64,000 bases of DNA from Chitinophaga pinensis (GCA_902167325.1 LR632930.1:1612001-1676000); one strand, 5' to 3'; shown: positions 36,199 through 44,899, numbered from the stretch's first letter. Numbers and translations are program-made. The notes: generated by a model from the letters alone, not told the origin.

Positions 36199-38241
36199 AT
36201 GCATATGCAATCTATCCACAGCACCGCCAGGCGCTTCACGGCCGGTATTCTGCTGTCCCTCGCCGCCGCGGGGCCTGCAGCCGCCCAGAAGGTGCCGGCA
36301 TTCGATAATTCATCTCTCGACAAGAACATTAAGCCCTGCCACGATTTCGACGGCTTCGCCAACCAGGGCTGGAAAAAGAACAACCCAATCCCCGGGACAG
36401 ACAGTCGCTGGGGTGCCTTTAATGAACTCGATAAGGCTAACAAAGAAGTACGCCTGAAATCCATCATCCATGAAATTGCAGGCAAAACCGGCCTCGCAAA
36501 AGGCACGGAAGAACAGCAGATCTCCGACTACTACGCCTCCTTCCTCGACACAGCGACCATCGAAAAGCGCGGTATCTCCCCCCTCAAAACATGGATCGAT
36601 AAGATCAACAGCACTAAGAATCTGGCCGACTGGGCTAAGATTACCGGTGAATTGCAGAACATCGGCGTTAGTACCTGGACGGGCTTTGCCGTTGAAGGTG
36701 ACCTGAAAGACAGTAAGATCAACGCTGTGTATGGCGGGCAGGACGGCCTCAGTCTTGGTGAGCGCTCCTATTATGAGCGTACCGATTCCAGCACACAGAA
36801 CGTTCGGAAGGAATTTGTGGCGCACGTGAATAAGATGTTTGCCCTCGCCGGTTTCCCTGAAAAGAACCCTGGTCAAACGATCCTCGATTTTGAATCAGCC
36901 CTCGCCAAACTGCAGCTCACTAACGTGCAGCTCCGCGATCCTGTTAAAACGTATAACAAAATCGGCTATCCGGAACTGAACACCCTCGCCCCAGAGTTTG
37001 ACTGGGACGGTTTTACCAAAGTGCAGGATATCCGTACAGATACACTCGTGCTGCAGGATAAAGGGTATATCACCAACGGTGCAAAGCTGCTAAAAGCCAC
37101 CTCGCTGGCAACCCTTAAAACCTGGTCGAAGTTCCAGCTGCTGACAACTTTCGCAGGCTTCCTGCCTAAGAAGTTTGATGATGAGAACTTCCGGTTCTTT
37201 GCCACGGTAATGACCGGCAGAAAGGCGCAGCGCCCCCGTATCGACCGTGCCATCCGCTCTGCAGATGGTGTGCTGGGCATGCCGCTCGGCAAACTCTTCG
37301 CGAAAAAATATTTCCCCGAGTCCAGCAAACAGAAAGTGTCTGACATGATCGAGAATGTACGTGCTGTTTACGGCGAACGCATCGACCAGCTGGCATGGAT
37401 GAGTCCGGAAACTAAGCAGATGGCGCATAAGAAACTGAAAGCCTTCACCTATAAGATCGGCTACCCCGATAGCTGGAAGGATTATTCTGCTATCGACGTT
37501 CAGCGCGATAAATTGTTAGAGAATGTTATCAGTACCACCAAATTCCGCACCGCGGAGAAAATAGGTAAGATCGGTAAGCCGGTAGATCGCTCCGAATGGC
37601 TCATGACGCCGCAAACGGTGAACGCATACTACAATCCCCTGAACAACGAGATCGTGTTCCCTGCGGGTATCCTGCAGCCGCCGTTCTTTAATCCGGATGC
37701 GGATGATGCCATCAACTACGGCGGTATCATCGCAGTAATTGGCCATGAGTTCACACATGGTTTCGACGATCAGGGTTCTCAGTTCGATGCGGATGGTAAT
37801 CTTCAGAACTGGTGGACGGAAGCCGACCGTAAGAACTTCGATGATCTGGCTAAACACTACATCGATTACTTCGGTAGCCTGGAGCCACTCTCCGGCTTTA
37901 AGATCAACGGGGCTCTCACCATCGGGGAGAACATCGCCGACCTTGGAGGTCTTACACTGGCCTATTACGCACTGAAGAAATCCTTTGAAGGGAAAACAGA
38001 ACCTGCTGCTATCGACGGTTTCACCTGGCAACAGCGCTTCTTCCTCGGCTGGGCGCAGGTATGGCATGCCAATATCACGGATGCCGCACTCCGCAACCAG
38101 ATCCAGACAGACCCGCATAGCCCGGCCCGGTTCCGCATAAACGGACCCATGCCGCATCTGAAAGAGTTCCACGATGCATGGCATTGTGGTGAAGGGGATG
38201 CAATGGTGCTTCCCCAGGCACAGAGAGTGGTGATCTGGTAA
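36199..38241 (+). CDS. M13-family zinc metalloendopeptidase (PepO/neprilysin type)
   Basis: This 680-residue secreted enzyme has a signal peptide ending AAAQ. The N-terminal M13 domain (KNIKPCHDFDGFANQGW) is followed by the catalytic zinc site VIGHEFTHGFDDQGSQFD (His516-Glu517 and His520) and the third ligand in GENIADLGGL. The C-terminus has the family marker RFRINGPMPHLKEFHDAWHC. It should cut short peptides in the periplasm or outside. ATG 36199 is used; ATG 36205 is an equal alternative. It is transcribed alone and ends at a terminator. Confidence 0.93.
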   Translation: MHMQSIHSTARRFTAGILLSLAAAGPAAAQKVPAFDNSSLDKNIKPCHDFDGFANQGWKKNNPIPGTDSRWGAFNELDKANKEVRLKSIIHEIAGKTGLAKGTEEQQISDYYASFLDTATIEKRGISPLKTWIDKINSTKNLADWAKITGELQNIGVSTWTGFAVEGDLKDSKINAVYGGQDGLSLGERSYYERTDSSTQNVRKEFVAHVNKMFALAGFPEKNPGQTILDFESALAKLQLTNVQLRDPVKTYNKIGYPELNTLAPEFDWDGFTKVQDIRTDTLVLQDKGYITNGAKLLKATSLATLKTWSKFQLLTTFAGFLPKKFDDENFRFFATVMTGRKAQRPRIDRAIRSADGVLGMPLGKLFAKKYFPESSKQKVSDMIENVRAVYGERIDQLAWMSPETKQMAHKKLKAFTYKIGYPDSWKDYSAIDVQRDKLLENVISTTKFRTAEKIGKIGKPVDRSEWLMTPQTVNAYYNPLNNEIVFPAGILQPPFFNPDADDAINYGGIIAVIGHEFTHGFDDQGSQFDADGNLQNWWTEADRKNFDDLAKHYIDYFGSLEPLSGFKINGALTIGENIADLGGLTLAYYALKKSFEGKTEPAAIDGFTWQQRFFLGWAQVWHANITDAALRNQIQTDPHSPARFRINGPMPHLKEFHDAWHCGEGDAMVLPQAQRVVIW

Positions 38242-38261
38242 AAAATACTTTCTATTTGAAT

Positions 38262-38293
38262 AAAGGGCTGTCTCTCACGGGGCGGCCCTTTTT
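38262..38293 (+). terminator. Terminator of the M13 peptidase gene
   Basis: A 7-bp stem (AAAGGGC / GCCCTTT) with a 16-base loop is followed by TT and C; moderate strength. Confidence 0.6.
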
Positions 38294-38741
38294 CATGGTA
38301 TTTTATCTGCCGTTATGTATATGCTTCCATAAGCATGTTAAAATATCGATAATCATAACCCCGAGAACTTCCAGAGGCTACCCACGTTACGTACTTCTAC
38401 GTTTCGGATTTTCGGTATTAATACGCTTTCCTAACGATCCTTAATTCATGACCTTTGAGACTGGATTTTAATGGTCTATCCATCGATCCCAAGACCATCG
38501 GCCTGTCCACCGTTGTAACCCCAATTCCCCCCTGGAGGCCGGTGCAGGTTCCGTACTACCTGTGCCGGCGCCAACGGTCTCATCACCCACCGTAACCTTT
38601 TCCCTTCGTTTAATGCTTTCGAGAGTTTATTTCCCGCCCGTGCCGGAAACGTTTTTATCCGCGTAAATACTATCAGAAACCGGCAATTAACTGTTATTGC
38701 AGGGCGGGGGCTTTGTTATACTTGCAGTAAATTCTACGGTT
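38294..38741 (+). other. Intergenic region before the fucosidase gene
   Basis: About 450 bases with no gene. It holds a 10-bp imperfect hairpin (38539-38548 with 38559-38568, loop of 10) in a C-rich stretch, and a promoter-like pair before the fucosidase: TTG at 38697 and TATACTTG (one mismatch to TAnnTTTG) at 38717-38724, 18 bases before the ATG. Nothing else was recognised. Confidence 0.45.
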
Positions 38742-40217
38742 ATGATTATCGATTTGAAGAAAGCGGTTTTGCTGGCTGCTCTGGCTTTCGGAACTGTGCC
38801 CGCTTTCGCACAGCAGCCCGGCGAGCTATGGGGCCGGCAGGGCGAAGCAGGTAAAAGTGAGAAAGCGAAATGGTTCACCGAGGCCAAATTCGGGCTGTTC
38901 CTCCACTGGGGCCCCTATGCCCACTTCGGCGGAGAGATCCGCGGTAAGCGATACTACGGCATTACAGAATGGATCATGCACCGCGACAGAACGCCTGCTG
39001 ATGAATATGCCCGTCTTGCGCAGGGTTTTAACCCATCAGCCTTTAGTGCGGAAGAATGGGTGAATATCGCCAAAGCCTCCGGCATCAGATACATCGTTAT
39101 CACCTCCAAGCACCACGACGGCTTCGCCATGTTCGATTCCAAAGTAACGGATTTCGATATCGTGGATGCTACCCCCTTTAAGCGCGACCCGCTGAAAGAG
39201 CTGGCAGCCGCCTGCAAAAAGGCCGGAATCAAACTGGGTTTCTATTACTCTCAGTTCCAGGATTGGCATGAGCCGAATGGTGGCGGCAATAACTGGGATT
39301 TCAAAAATGATAAGAAAGATTACAGCGCCTACTACCGCAACAAATCCCTGCCGCAGATCACCGAACTTCTCAGCAACTACGGTGATCTGGGGATTATATG
39401 GTTTGATACGCCGGGAAATATGAGCAAAGAAGAATCCGCCGAGTTCATGGCTAAGGTGCACCGCCTGCAGCCGGGATGCCTCGTGAGCAGCCGCGTGGGG
39501 AACGGACTGGGAGATTTTAAAGATTTCGGTGATGGAGAAATACCAACAGGCGTGGTTAAAGGTGCCTGGGAGGCTATTTTTACGCATAACGACAGCTGGG
39601 GGTATTCCGGCTTCGATCAGAACTTTAAATCGCCAAAAGAGATCATCCGTATTCTTGCCGAAGTATCGTCGAAAGGAGGGAACCTCATGATGAACATCGG
39701 GCCAGACGGGAGTGGACGCATTCCCGGCCCTTCGGAACAGTATTTCCGTGAAACAGGAAGGTGGCTGCAAAAGAACGGGGAAGCCATCTACGGCACCGGA
39801 TATTCACCCATTGCACCGCAGCCCTGGGGTGTGATGACAGCGAAGCCCGGTAAACTTTATCTGCATGTATTTACCCGTCCGCATAACGGCAAACTGCTGC
39901 TGCCCGCCTTCACCGGCAAGGCAATAAAAGCCCGGCTGCTGGATGGGGGCAATCCGTTAAAAATACAGCAATCCGGTACCGACGTTTGGGTATCGCTCCC
40001 AGCCACATTGCCGGACGCACGCAATACCGTGATAGCGCTGGATTACAGCGGTACGCTGGAAGAAAGACATGATATTCCCTTTGTGGCCGGAACGCAATAC
40101 GAAAGTGTGGCACTGCCATCAGAAAGAGCAAGGGCATATGGCACTACTGATGTGAAGTCGATTACCATAGTTATTATTTCGGGGACTGGAAGCATGCCAC
40201 CTACGCTACGAATATGA
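38742..40217 (+). CDS. Alpha-L-fucosidase, GH29 (main part, frameshifted near the C-terminus)
   Basis: Signal peptide (residues 1-24, ending AFAQ), then a GH29 catalytic barrel: WFTEAKFGLFLHWGPYA, YIVITSKHHDGFAMFDSKVTDFD, GIKLGFYYSQFQDWHE, LGIIWFDTPGN (catalytic Asp), and GGNLMMNIGPDGSGRIP. It should release alpha-L-fucose from glycans in the periplasm. The frame runs off its true path near 40167: the expected continuation YYFGDWKHATYATN is present in the next frame, joining the fragment at 40214-40546. One base appears to be missing, so the annotated end at 40217 is artificial. The catalytic domain is whole; only the C-terminal beta domain is cut off. Confidence 0.88.
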   Translation: MIIDLKKAVLLAALAFGTVPAFAQQPGELWGRQGEAGKSEKAKWFTEAKFGLFLHWGPYAHFGGEIRGKRYYGITEWIMHRDRTPADEYARLAQGFNPSAFSAEEWVNIAKASGIRYIVITSKHHDGFAMFDSKVTDFDIVDATPFKRDPLKELAAACKKAGIKLGFYYSQFQDWHEPNGGGNNWDFKNDKKDYSAYYRNKSLPQITELLSNYGDLGIIWFDTPGNMSKEESAEFMAKVHRLQPGCLVSSRVGNGLGDFKDFGDGEIPTGVVKGAWEAIFTHNDSWGYSGFDQNFKSPKEIIRILAEVSSKGGNLMMNIGPDGSGRIPGPSEQYFRETGRWLQKNGEAIYGTGYSPIAPQPWGVMTAKPGKLYLHVFTRPHNGKLLLPAFTGKAIKARLLDGGNPLKIQQSGTDVWVSLPATLPDARNTVIALDYSGTLEERHDIPFVAGTQYESVALPSERARAYGTTDVKSITIVIISGTGSMPPTLRI

Positions 40218-40546
40218 AAGAGCCGGGCGACAGTATCAGCTACCGCCTTCGTTTCACCGAACCGGGCGATTACAAGATCACCTTACAATACGCGGCAGAT
40301 ACCTCGCATGAAAAACGAGAAGGCATCCTTGAAATGAAGCCTCATGGAGGAGCGCAGCAGGATTTTCGCTTCCAGGTACTCCTTACGGGAAAGTACGATT
40401 CCCACAAACCGCTGCTGTTTATAGACCAGACGATTGCTGTGGTGCGCGTTATAGTACCCGGAGAATGGGCGCTCCGCGTAAGGCCCGATGCGGCAGGTAA
40501 GGAATTATTCCGCCTGCGGCAGGTAATGGTGGAGCCTTTGCAGTAA
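40169..40546 (+). pseudogene. C-terminal beta domain of the fucosidase, in the shifted frame
   Basis: Translation from 40169 in this frame reads SYYFGDWKHATYATNMKEPG and continues for 125 codons as a beta-sandwich typical of the fucosidase C-terminus (GDSISYRLRFTEPGDYKITLQYAADTS). The first ATG inside it (40214) is only an internal Met. A single base insertion near 40166 would fuse it to the upstream frame as ITYSYYFGDW. It is either a real frameshift mutation or a sequencing error. The stop abuts the stop of the convergent LysE gene. Confidence 0.75.
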
Positions 40547-41191
40547 TTACTTTTTGGATGTCTGTGGCTGAAACACGAAAGTGAGCAGTCCCAGTGAAAT
40601 ATAGATAATGCCGGAAATGTAGGCTTCCAGACGGCGGTACCAGGTGTTTTGCTTCATGTATTTTCCAAGGCGGCCGGCGGCAAGTGCATAACTGCCGTCG
40701 GTGAGGAAGGCAAGGAAGGTGAAGAGCAGGCCAAAGAACAATACCTGCAGGGCTACGTTGCCGTTTTCGGGCCGGATGAACTGCGGAAGGAAGGCAAAAA
40801 AGAAAAGTGCGCATTTCGGATTAAGTACGTTCACGATCATTCCCTGCCAGAAGATGGCGGAGAGTGACTGGGGAGGCGGAGCTTCCTGCTGACCGGTTTG
40901 TTTACGGGCATCCGCGATTTTTTTCACACCAAGATATATGAGATAGGCGGCACCAAGGTATTTGAGAACGGCAAATGCCATGGCGGATGCCATCAGCAGT
41001 GCGGATACCCCGAGGGAAGCAGCGGCTGCATGCACAAGCGTACCGGCCTGAATGCCGCAAACAGAAACGAGTCCGGCTTTGGTGCCCTGCTCCGTGCTGC
41101 GGGTGATTATATACAACACTGCAGGACCGGGTATAATGAGTAATATCAGTGCGGCGGTGATGAATGCGAGGAGGGTAGTTAGGTCGGGCAT
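40547..41191 (-). CDS. LysE/RhtB-family amino-acid exporter
   Basis: This 214-residue inner-membrane protein has about six hydrophobic segments and the family marks LLIIPGPAVLYIITRSTEQGTKAGLVSVCGIQAG near the N-terminus and GMIVNVLNPKCALFFFAFLPQFI in the middle. It should export an amino acid or a related small molecule; the substrate is not predictable. The stop codon directly abuts the stop of the fucosidase fragment. Upstream, 66 bases separate its start from the tRNA-Ser promoter region. Confidence 0.9.
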   Translation of the reverse strand: MPDLTTLLAFITAALILLIIPGPAVLYIITRSTEQGTKAGLVSVCGIQAGTLVHAAAASLGVSALLMASAMAFAVLKYLGAAYLIYLGVKKIADARKQTGQQEAPPPQSLSAIFWQGMIVNVLNPKCALFFFAFLPQFIRPENGNVALQVLFFGLLFTFLAFLTDGSYALAAGRLGKYMKQNTWYRRLEAYISGIIYISLGLLTFVFQPQTSKK

Positions 41192-41257
41192 GAGAGAAAT
41201 GTTTAGAATAAATTTAAGCTTAATTAGAACTCTGTTTGGAAAATTCTAAATAATTCC

Positions 41258-41265
41258 TATTTTTG
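41258..41265 (+). promoter_or_regulatory. Promoter of the tRNA-Ser/tRNA-Pro unit
   Basis: TATTTTTG (perfect TAnnTTTG) lies 17 bases before the tRNA-Ser, with a -33 TTG at 41236-41238 and a 19-base spacing. This is the best complete promoter in the window. Confidence 0.75.
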
Positions 41266-41282
41266 CAACCCCGCAAGGGAAC

Positions 41283-41371
41283 GGTGAGGTGCCTGAGAGG
41301 CCGAAAGGACCGGTTTGCTAAACCGGCGTACGGGTCAAACTGTACCGAGGGTTCGAATCCCTCCCTCACCG
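41283..41371 (+). tRNA. tRNA-Ser (anticodon GCU)
   Basis: An 89-base class II tRNA. The acceptor stem is GGTGAGG / CCTCACC with discriminator G, and there is a long variable arm (CGTACGGGTCAAACTGTACCG) and the T loop GGTTCGAATCC. The anticodon stem CCGGTTTGCTAAACCGG places GCT at 41317-41319. The CCA end is not encoded. Confidence 0.95.
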
Positions 41372-41411
41372 CAAACTCAACCAGGTTTAACTTGGAGAGT
41401 GTTTGAAGGCT

Positions 41412-41486
41412 CGGGATGTAGCGTAGCCCGGTTATCGCGCCTGCTTTGGGAGCAGGAGGTCGCAAGTTCGAATCTTGCCATCCCGA
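41412..41486 (+). tRNA. tRNA-Pro (anticodon UGG)
   Basis: A 75-base tRNA with acceptor stem CGGGATG / CATCCCG and discriminator A. The anticodon arm CCTGC-TTTGGGA-GCAGG gives anticodon TGG, and the T arm is GCAAGTTCGAATCTTGC. The CCA end is not encoded. It lies 40 bases behind tRNA-Ser and is probably co-transcribed. Its 3' half is repeated downstream. Confidence 0.95.
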
Positions 41487-41539
41487 CAATTAGAATTTGA
41501 ATTTCCCAAGTTCAAAAGAGATTAAAACCTGCCATATGG
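41455..41539 (+). repeat. Direct repeat, copy 1: tRNA-Pro 3' half plus downstream flank
   Basis: These 85 bases run from the end of the anticodon arm through the T arm, the acceptor end and about 50 bases of flank, and are identical to 41589-41673. Confidence 0.95.
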
Positions 41540-41555
41540 CGGGTTTTTTCTTTTG
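41524..41555 (+). terminator. Terminator of the tRNA unit
   Basis: The stem AAAACCTGCC / GGCGGGTTTT (one wobble) with loop ATAT is followed by TTC and TTTT. In the second repeat copy the right arm is changed and the hairpin is lost. Confidence 0.8.
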
Positions 41556-41588
41556 GTACTACTGTCATCGCGTCCCGATCGTTTTCGG

Positions 41589-41673
41589 GGAGGTCGCAAG
41601 TTCGAATCTTGCCATCCCGACAATTAGAATTTGAATTTCCCAAGTTCAAAAGAGATTAAAACCTGCCATATGG
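41589..41673 (+). repeat. Direct repeat, copy 2: orphan 3' half of tRNA-Pro
   Basis: An 85-base perfect copy of 41455-41539, offset by 134 bases. It lacks the 5' half of the tRNA; ahead of it lies ATCGCG and a small CCCGA/TCGGG hairpin at 41574-41589. It cannot make a tRNA and looks like an att-type scar or a partial duplication. Confidence 0.9.
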
Positions 41674-41727
41674 GGGCTTTTGGTAGAAATACTCCCTCTT
41701 CTATAAGTTCAGGTTGTATATTATGAC

Positions 41728-41761
41728 AAAAGCCCGCAGATATGGCTACCTGCGGGCTTTT
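41728..41761 (-). terminator. Terminator of the beta-helix lipoprotein gene
   Basis: A perfect 12-bp stem (AAAAGCCCGCAG / CTGCGGGCTTTT) with a 10-base loop lies 16 bases after the minus-strand stop at 41778. Confidence 0.85.
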
Positions 41762-41777
41762 ATTATGTTATTTCGGA

Positions 41778-43181
41778 CTATCTCCGGTAGCCTGAGCTGC
41801 CGAGGGGGGAGTTAGCCAATGGCTGATAGTAATTGTTTACGTCAACACCCGCCGCTGCAACAGTTGCGAATTTAGTGTTGGCATTCGTGCCGGTGCCTTC
41901 ACGTACTATCGCATCACCTTCCAGGTAAATGTAGGAGCGCGGCTCTATCGTTACGCCACCAACGGTACGGGGCTGGATCAGTGCGTTGGCAAAGATCTGC
42001 TGGGTGCCTTTCATACCAAGGTAACCATTGAAACGGAGAGATACGCCGTAGGTACGGGCAACGGTATTGTGGGAGAACTCCACAATGGCATTGTCAGTTC
42101 CGCGGAAGTTAATACCATCATGTACGAAGTTGTCACGGAACAGGTTCCTGGTAATAACGTGCTTACCATTATTTTCTCCAGAACCGAAGAACTGGAAGAG
42201 TTCACCCCAGCCATCATGCACGTAGTTGTCATGAATGTTGGAGTTGTTAACCCTGCCGCCGATGAGCAATCCACCGCTGTGGGAGGGGTTGTGCTGACCA
42301 CCCCAGTTGGTGATTTCGTTGTTGTAAACTTCCAGGCCATCGATAGCGGCAGTCTGGATACCATCTGCACCACCATCTTTCACGATGTTGTTGTAGATTT
42401 TCACGTTACGCCATTTGATGGGCTGCACGTAAACTGATCCCAATACGGTGCCGGCAGGCAGCGTGTAGTAGGAATAGTTGGTTTCCAGGTTCCAGTAAGT
42501 GGCAGTGTGGCCGATGTACATGCCCTCATTGTGCGTACCGGTGATCACCAGGTCGTGAATGAGGAGATTCTCCATGTAGGAATTCGGATAATGGGTAGCC
42601 GGAATGCTTTTCACAGGATCCGTTTTAGCCCAGAGACCGGTGCCGCCGCCAGTGATGGTGAGGTTAGCGATCTCAAAGTTGTCTGACTGCTCAGCCAGTG
42701 CCATATTGAAATAGGCGATGCGGCCGGCAGTGGTGGAGCCGTTGATGATAAAGCTCGTTTTGGAAGTGCCTTCTACTTTCACATAATGTGAATTGCGGAA
42801 GCTGAGTGCGGTAGACCAGGAGCCGCCATTCCACGCAGGGTCGCCGATCTTCAGAACGGTACCGGGTGCGTTACGGATGGTGATAGGTTTACCGGAAGCG
42901 CCTTTCAGGTTGTAGAAAATCACAGCGGTGAAGGTGCCTTTCAGATTGAGAATGTCTCCTGCTTTGTAAGTGCCGTTAGCATTGTTCACTTCCAGCCGGC
43001 CGAATTTATCGGGCACGAGTGTAAACTGCCTGCCGGTTGTACCCGTTGGAGGTTTCACCGCAGTGGTGTCTTCCGGCTTTGGTGCCGGATCTACCGGCTT
43101 TTCTTCGGTGCAGCTAATTACAGTCATCAGGACTGCGAACGCCAATACAAGCATCACTGATACGTTAAAACGTTTGGTCAT
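41778..43181 (-). CDS. Right-handed parallel beta-helix lipoprotein
   Basis: This 467-residue protein has a lipoprotein signal (LMTVISC, Cys24), a Pro/Thr-rich linker (residues ~27-50) and a long body of short repeating turns: KPITIRNAPGTVLKIG, SHYVKVEGTSK, NFEIANLTITGGGTGL, NLLIHDLVITGTHNEGMYIG, WRNVKIYNNIVKDGGADGIQ, LEVYNNEITNWGG and NSNIHDNYVHDGWG. This is the pattern of the PbH1 right-handed beta-helix used by polysaccharide lyases and other glycan-active surface proteins. The catalytic residues and substrate cannot be assigned. It has no partner gene nearby. Confidence 0.8.
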   Translation of the reverse strand: MTKRFNVSVMLVLAFAVLMTVISCTEEKPVDPAPKPEDTTAVKPPTGTTGRQFTLVPDKFGRLEVNNANGTYKAGDILNLKGTFTAVIFYNLKGASGKPITIRNAPGTVLKIGDPAWNGGSWSTALSFRNSHYVKVEGTSKTSFIINGSTTAGRIAYFNMALAEQSDNFEIANLTITGGGTGLWAKTDPVKSIPATHYPNSYMENLLIHDLVITGTHNEGMYIGHTATYWNLETNYSYYTLPAGTVLGSVYVQPIKWRNVKIYNNIVKDGGADGIQTAAIDGLEVYNNEITNWGGQHNPSHSGGLLIGGRVNNSNIHDNYVHDGWGELFQFFGSGENNGKHVITRNLFRDNFVHDGINFRGTDNAIVEFSHNTVARTYGVSLRFNGYLGMKGTQQIFANALIQPRTVGGVTIEPRSYIYLEGDAIVREGTGTNANTKFATVAAAGVDVNNYYQPLANSPLGSSGYRR

Positions 43182-43603
43182 GGTTTTTCAGAATAAAGAA
43201 ATGGTTAAAATTAAAATACGACAATTGTGCAATACTCCCCCTTTTTTTTGGAATAGAGCGGTTTTTAAAGAGGCTTAACAACGAAATATTATGCCATGAT
43301 TTATGGCGGGTTTAATTATGTAGCAGGGGTATTATAAAAATGGGGGAGTAGGTGAGAATCCGCGTGTAGTCACAGTTGGGAGGATTTGAAAGACTGCTTT
43401 GAGATGTAGGTATTTCTGATATATGACAATATTTATTGAAGCATTTTATTTGTATATGTATAAAAAGTTTTCCCCATTTTCGGGTGCTTTCCGAATACCA
43501 TGAAAAGAAGTCTTTTGTAGTGAAAAATGACGCCGGTTTGCAGTATATGGCCTTCAGGATTTGCGCTCCGGGATAACACAGATATTAAATATTGTTAATT
43601 GAA
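43182..43603. other. AT-rich intergenic region
   Basis: About 420 bases without a gene. It includes a C-run/T-run (CCCCCTTTTTTTT, near 43240) just upstream of the beta-helix gene and an AT-rich stretch towards the VOC gene. No promoter match or hairpin of note was found. Confidence 0.4.
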
Positions 43604-44017
43604 TTAAGCTTCCGCATGCAGCCCTATCCGGTTGCCTTCCGTATCCTGAATAATGGCGATGTAACCCGCTTTGATGAGGTGTTTGGGCGTCAGGATCTTC
43701 CCGCCTGCGGGTACTACCTTGCTCAGCACAGTCTGTATCTCAGGGTATGCGTTCAGGTAGATGAGCGTGCCTTCTGCGCCGGGTTTTGCTGCAGATGATT
43801 TGGTCAGTACACCGGTAACTCTCCCGGAAGTAGCCTGTATAATATTAGGATCAGCAAGGAAGAAGGTAAGCTCTTCATTGTCGCCAGCCTGTACAGTGCG
43901 CATTTCAATATCGAGGATGGTTTCATAAAATTTTCTTGCCCTTGGCGTATCGGTTACCGGAATTTCAAACCAGGTAATCACATTGGTTTCCGTATCTACT
44001 TTCCTCAATTGCTGCAT
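43604..44017 (-). CDS. VOC-family (glyoxalase-like) protein
   Basis: This 137-residue cytoplasmic protein has the VOC two-fold beta-alpha-beta-beta-beta layout: ITWFEIPVTDTPRARKFYETILDIEM in the first half and GTLIYLNAYPEIQTVLSKVVPAGGKI plus YIAIIQDTEGNRIGLH in the second. The conserved D-x-x-R-A-x-x-FY signature is clear. VOC proteins include metal-dependent isomerases, dioxygenases and antibiotic-binding proteins; the substrate is not predictable. It is a lone minus-strand gene. Confidence 0.85.
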   Translation of the reverse strand: MQQLRKVDTETNVITWFEIPVTDTPRARKFYETILDIEMRTVQAGDNEELTFFLADPNIIQATSGRVTGVLTKSSAAKPGAEGTLIYLNAYPEIQTVLSKVVPAGGKILTPKHLIKAGYIAIIQDTEGNRIGLHAEA

Positions 44018-44108
44018 TTAGTCATGGTTTGCCGGTGTAATACAAAAATGCTGCCACCGTTTTGTACTGCAGTTTATAAGCAATTGATAATTAAATGAAT
44101 CCGAAAGG

Positions 44109-44234
44109 AAGGGTTACTGAAGGGGTAAGGCAATATTACCATAATGTATATAGAAGTGGTGTAGCTCCGCTACAGTATTGGGTTTGGCAGACTTTTATAT
44201 ACAGTAGATATACCTGAAGCCTGCAGTAACCCTT
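44109..44234. repeat. Imperfect inverted repeat, MITE-like or structured RNA
   Basis: AAGGGTTACTG at 44109-44119 is the exact complement of 44224-44234. TGTATATA and its complement lie nested inside, and the centre holds GTAGC-TCC-GCTAC. The whole 126 bases can fold into one long hairpin. It sits in the gap between two minus-strand genes (44018-44290). Confidence 0.55.
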
Positions 44235-44290
44235 CTTTAACCCTTTAATAAGGTAAGCTTTGCCATAGCGCACTTACCCTGTTTCTGTTT

Positions 44291-44899
44291 TTATTGCACC
44301 GGCCATTTAGAGTGGAACCCCGTTACTTTATATGTGGTGCCCACTTTACCGAAAATGAAAGCGAACCAGCTTTCTGCGTTACGGCTTTTGTCGATGTAAG
44401 GATGGTATACCTCATACAGCGGTGCGGCACTGTCGACCCCGGGGAACAGCCGGCGGTAGTAATCATCTTCAGCGCCAGCGGGGATCTCCCTTATATCTGA
44501 CTGTATTTCCTTTTCCAGTTCGGCTTTTACATCCGGGGTGAAGATTTTATCCCTGAACCGGGCAAACTGCATTTCGCTGACCTGGCCGGCGGCGGAGTCG
44601 GAATCAGTAGTTGGGACGTTATCCCTGCTCCATTTGGGTGCAGTTTGCAGGGGGAAGCGGATCATTTTTCCCAACGTAGCGTAATCGCCTGCGGTGGCCG
44701 CGGTACGGAAAGATGACAATGCCGTGCGGAATAGTTGTTCATTGGTGCTGGAATTTGGGCGCGGACCGCCACCGGGCATCTGGGCAATGGTGTCTTCCGC
44801 TGGCGGAGTAGCGGTTTGGCTCGTTTGATTAGGCTCCGGCTGTCCGCAGGAGGTAATGATGGAGCATAATATAATGGCTGGGTAGCGTAGGTTTTTCAT
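44291..44899 (-). CDS. Hypothetical lipoprotein
   Basis: This 202-residue protein starts with a lipoprotein signal (CSIITSC, Cys18) and a Thr/Pro-rich linker. The body has NEQLFRTALSSFRTAATAGDYATLGKMIRFPLQTAP, a helical segment, DDYYRRLFPGVDS and a beta-rich end (WFAFIFGKVGTTYKVTGFHSKWP). That last part resembles the fold of small NTF2-like or DUF-type periplasmic proteins, but I do not recognise a family. The ATG at 44899 was chosen for the signal peptide. The YdeI-like gene lies about 100 bases upstream on the same strand. Confidence 0.65.
   Translation of the reverse strand: MKNLRYPAIILCSIITSCGQPEPNQTSQTATPPAEDTIAQMPGGGPRPNSSTNEQLFRTALSSFRTAATAGDYATLGKMIRFPLQTAPKWSRDNVPTTDSDSAAGQVSEMQFARFRDKIFTPDVKAELEKEIQSDIREIPAGAEDDYYRRLFPGVDSAAPLYEVYHPYIDKSRNAESWFAFIFGKVGTTYKVTGFHSKWPVQ

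Noticed and set aside
41220..41500. Small open frames on both strands over the tRNA genes
   Set aside because: They lie across two certain tRNA genes and are a common false call there.
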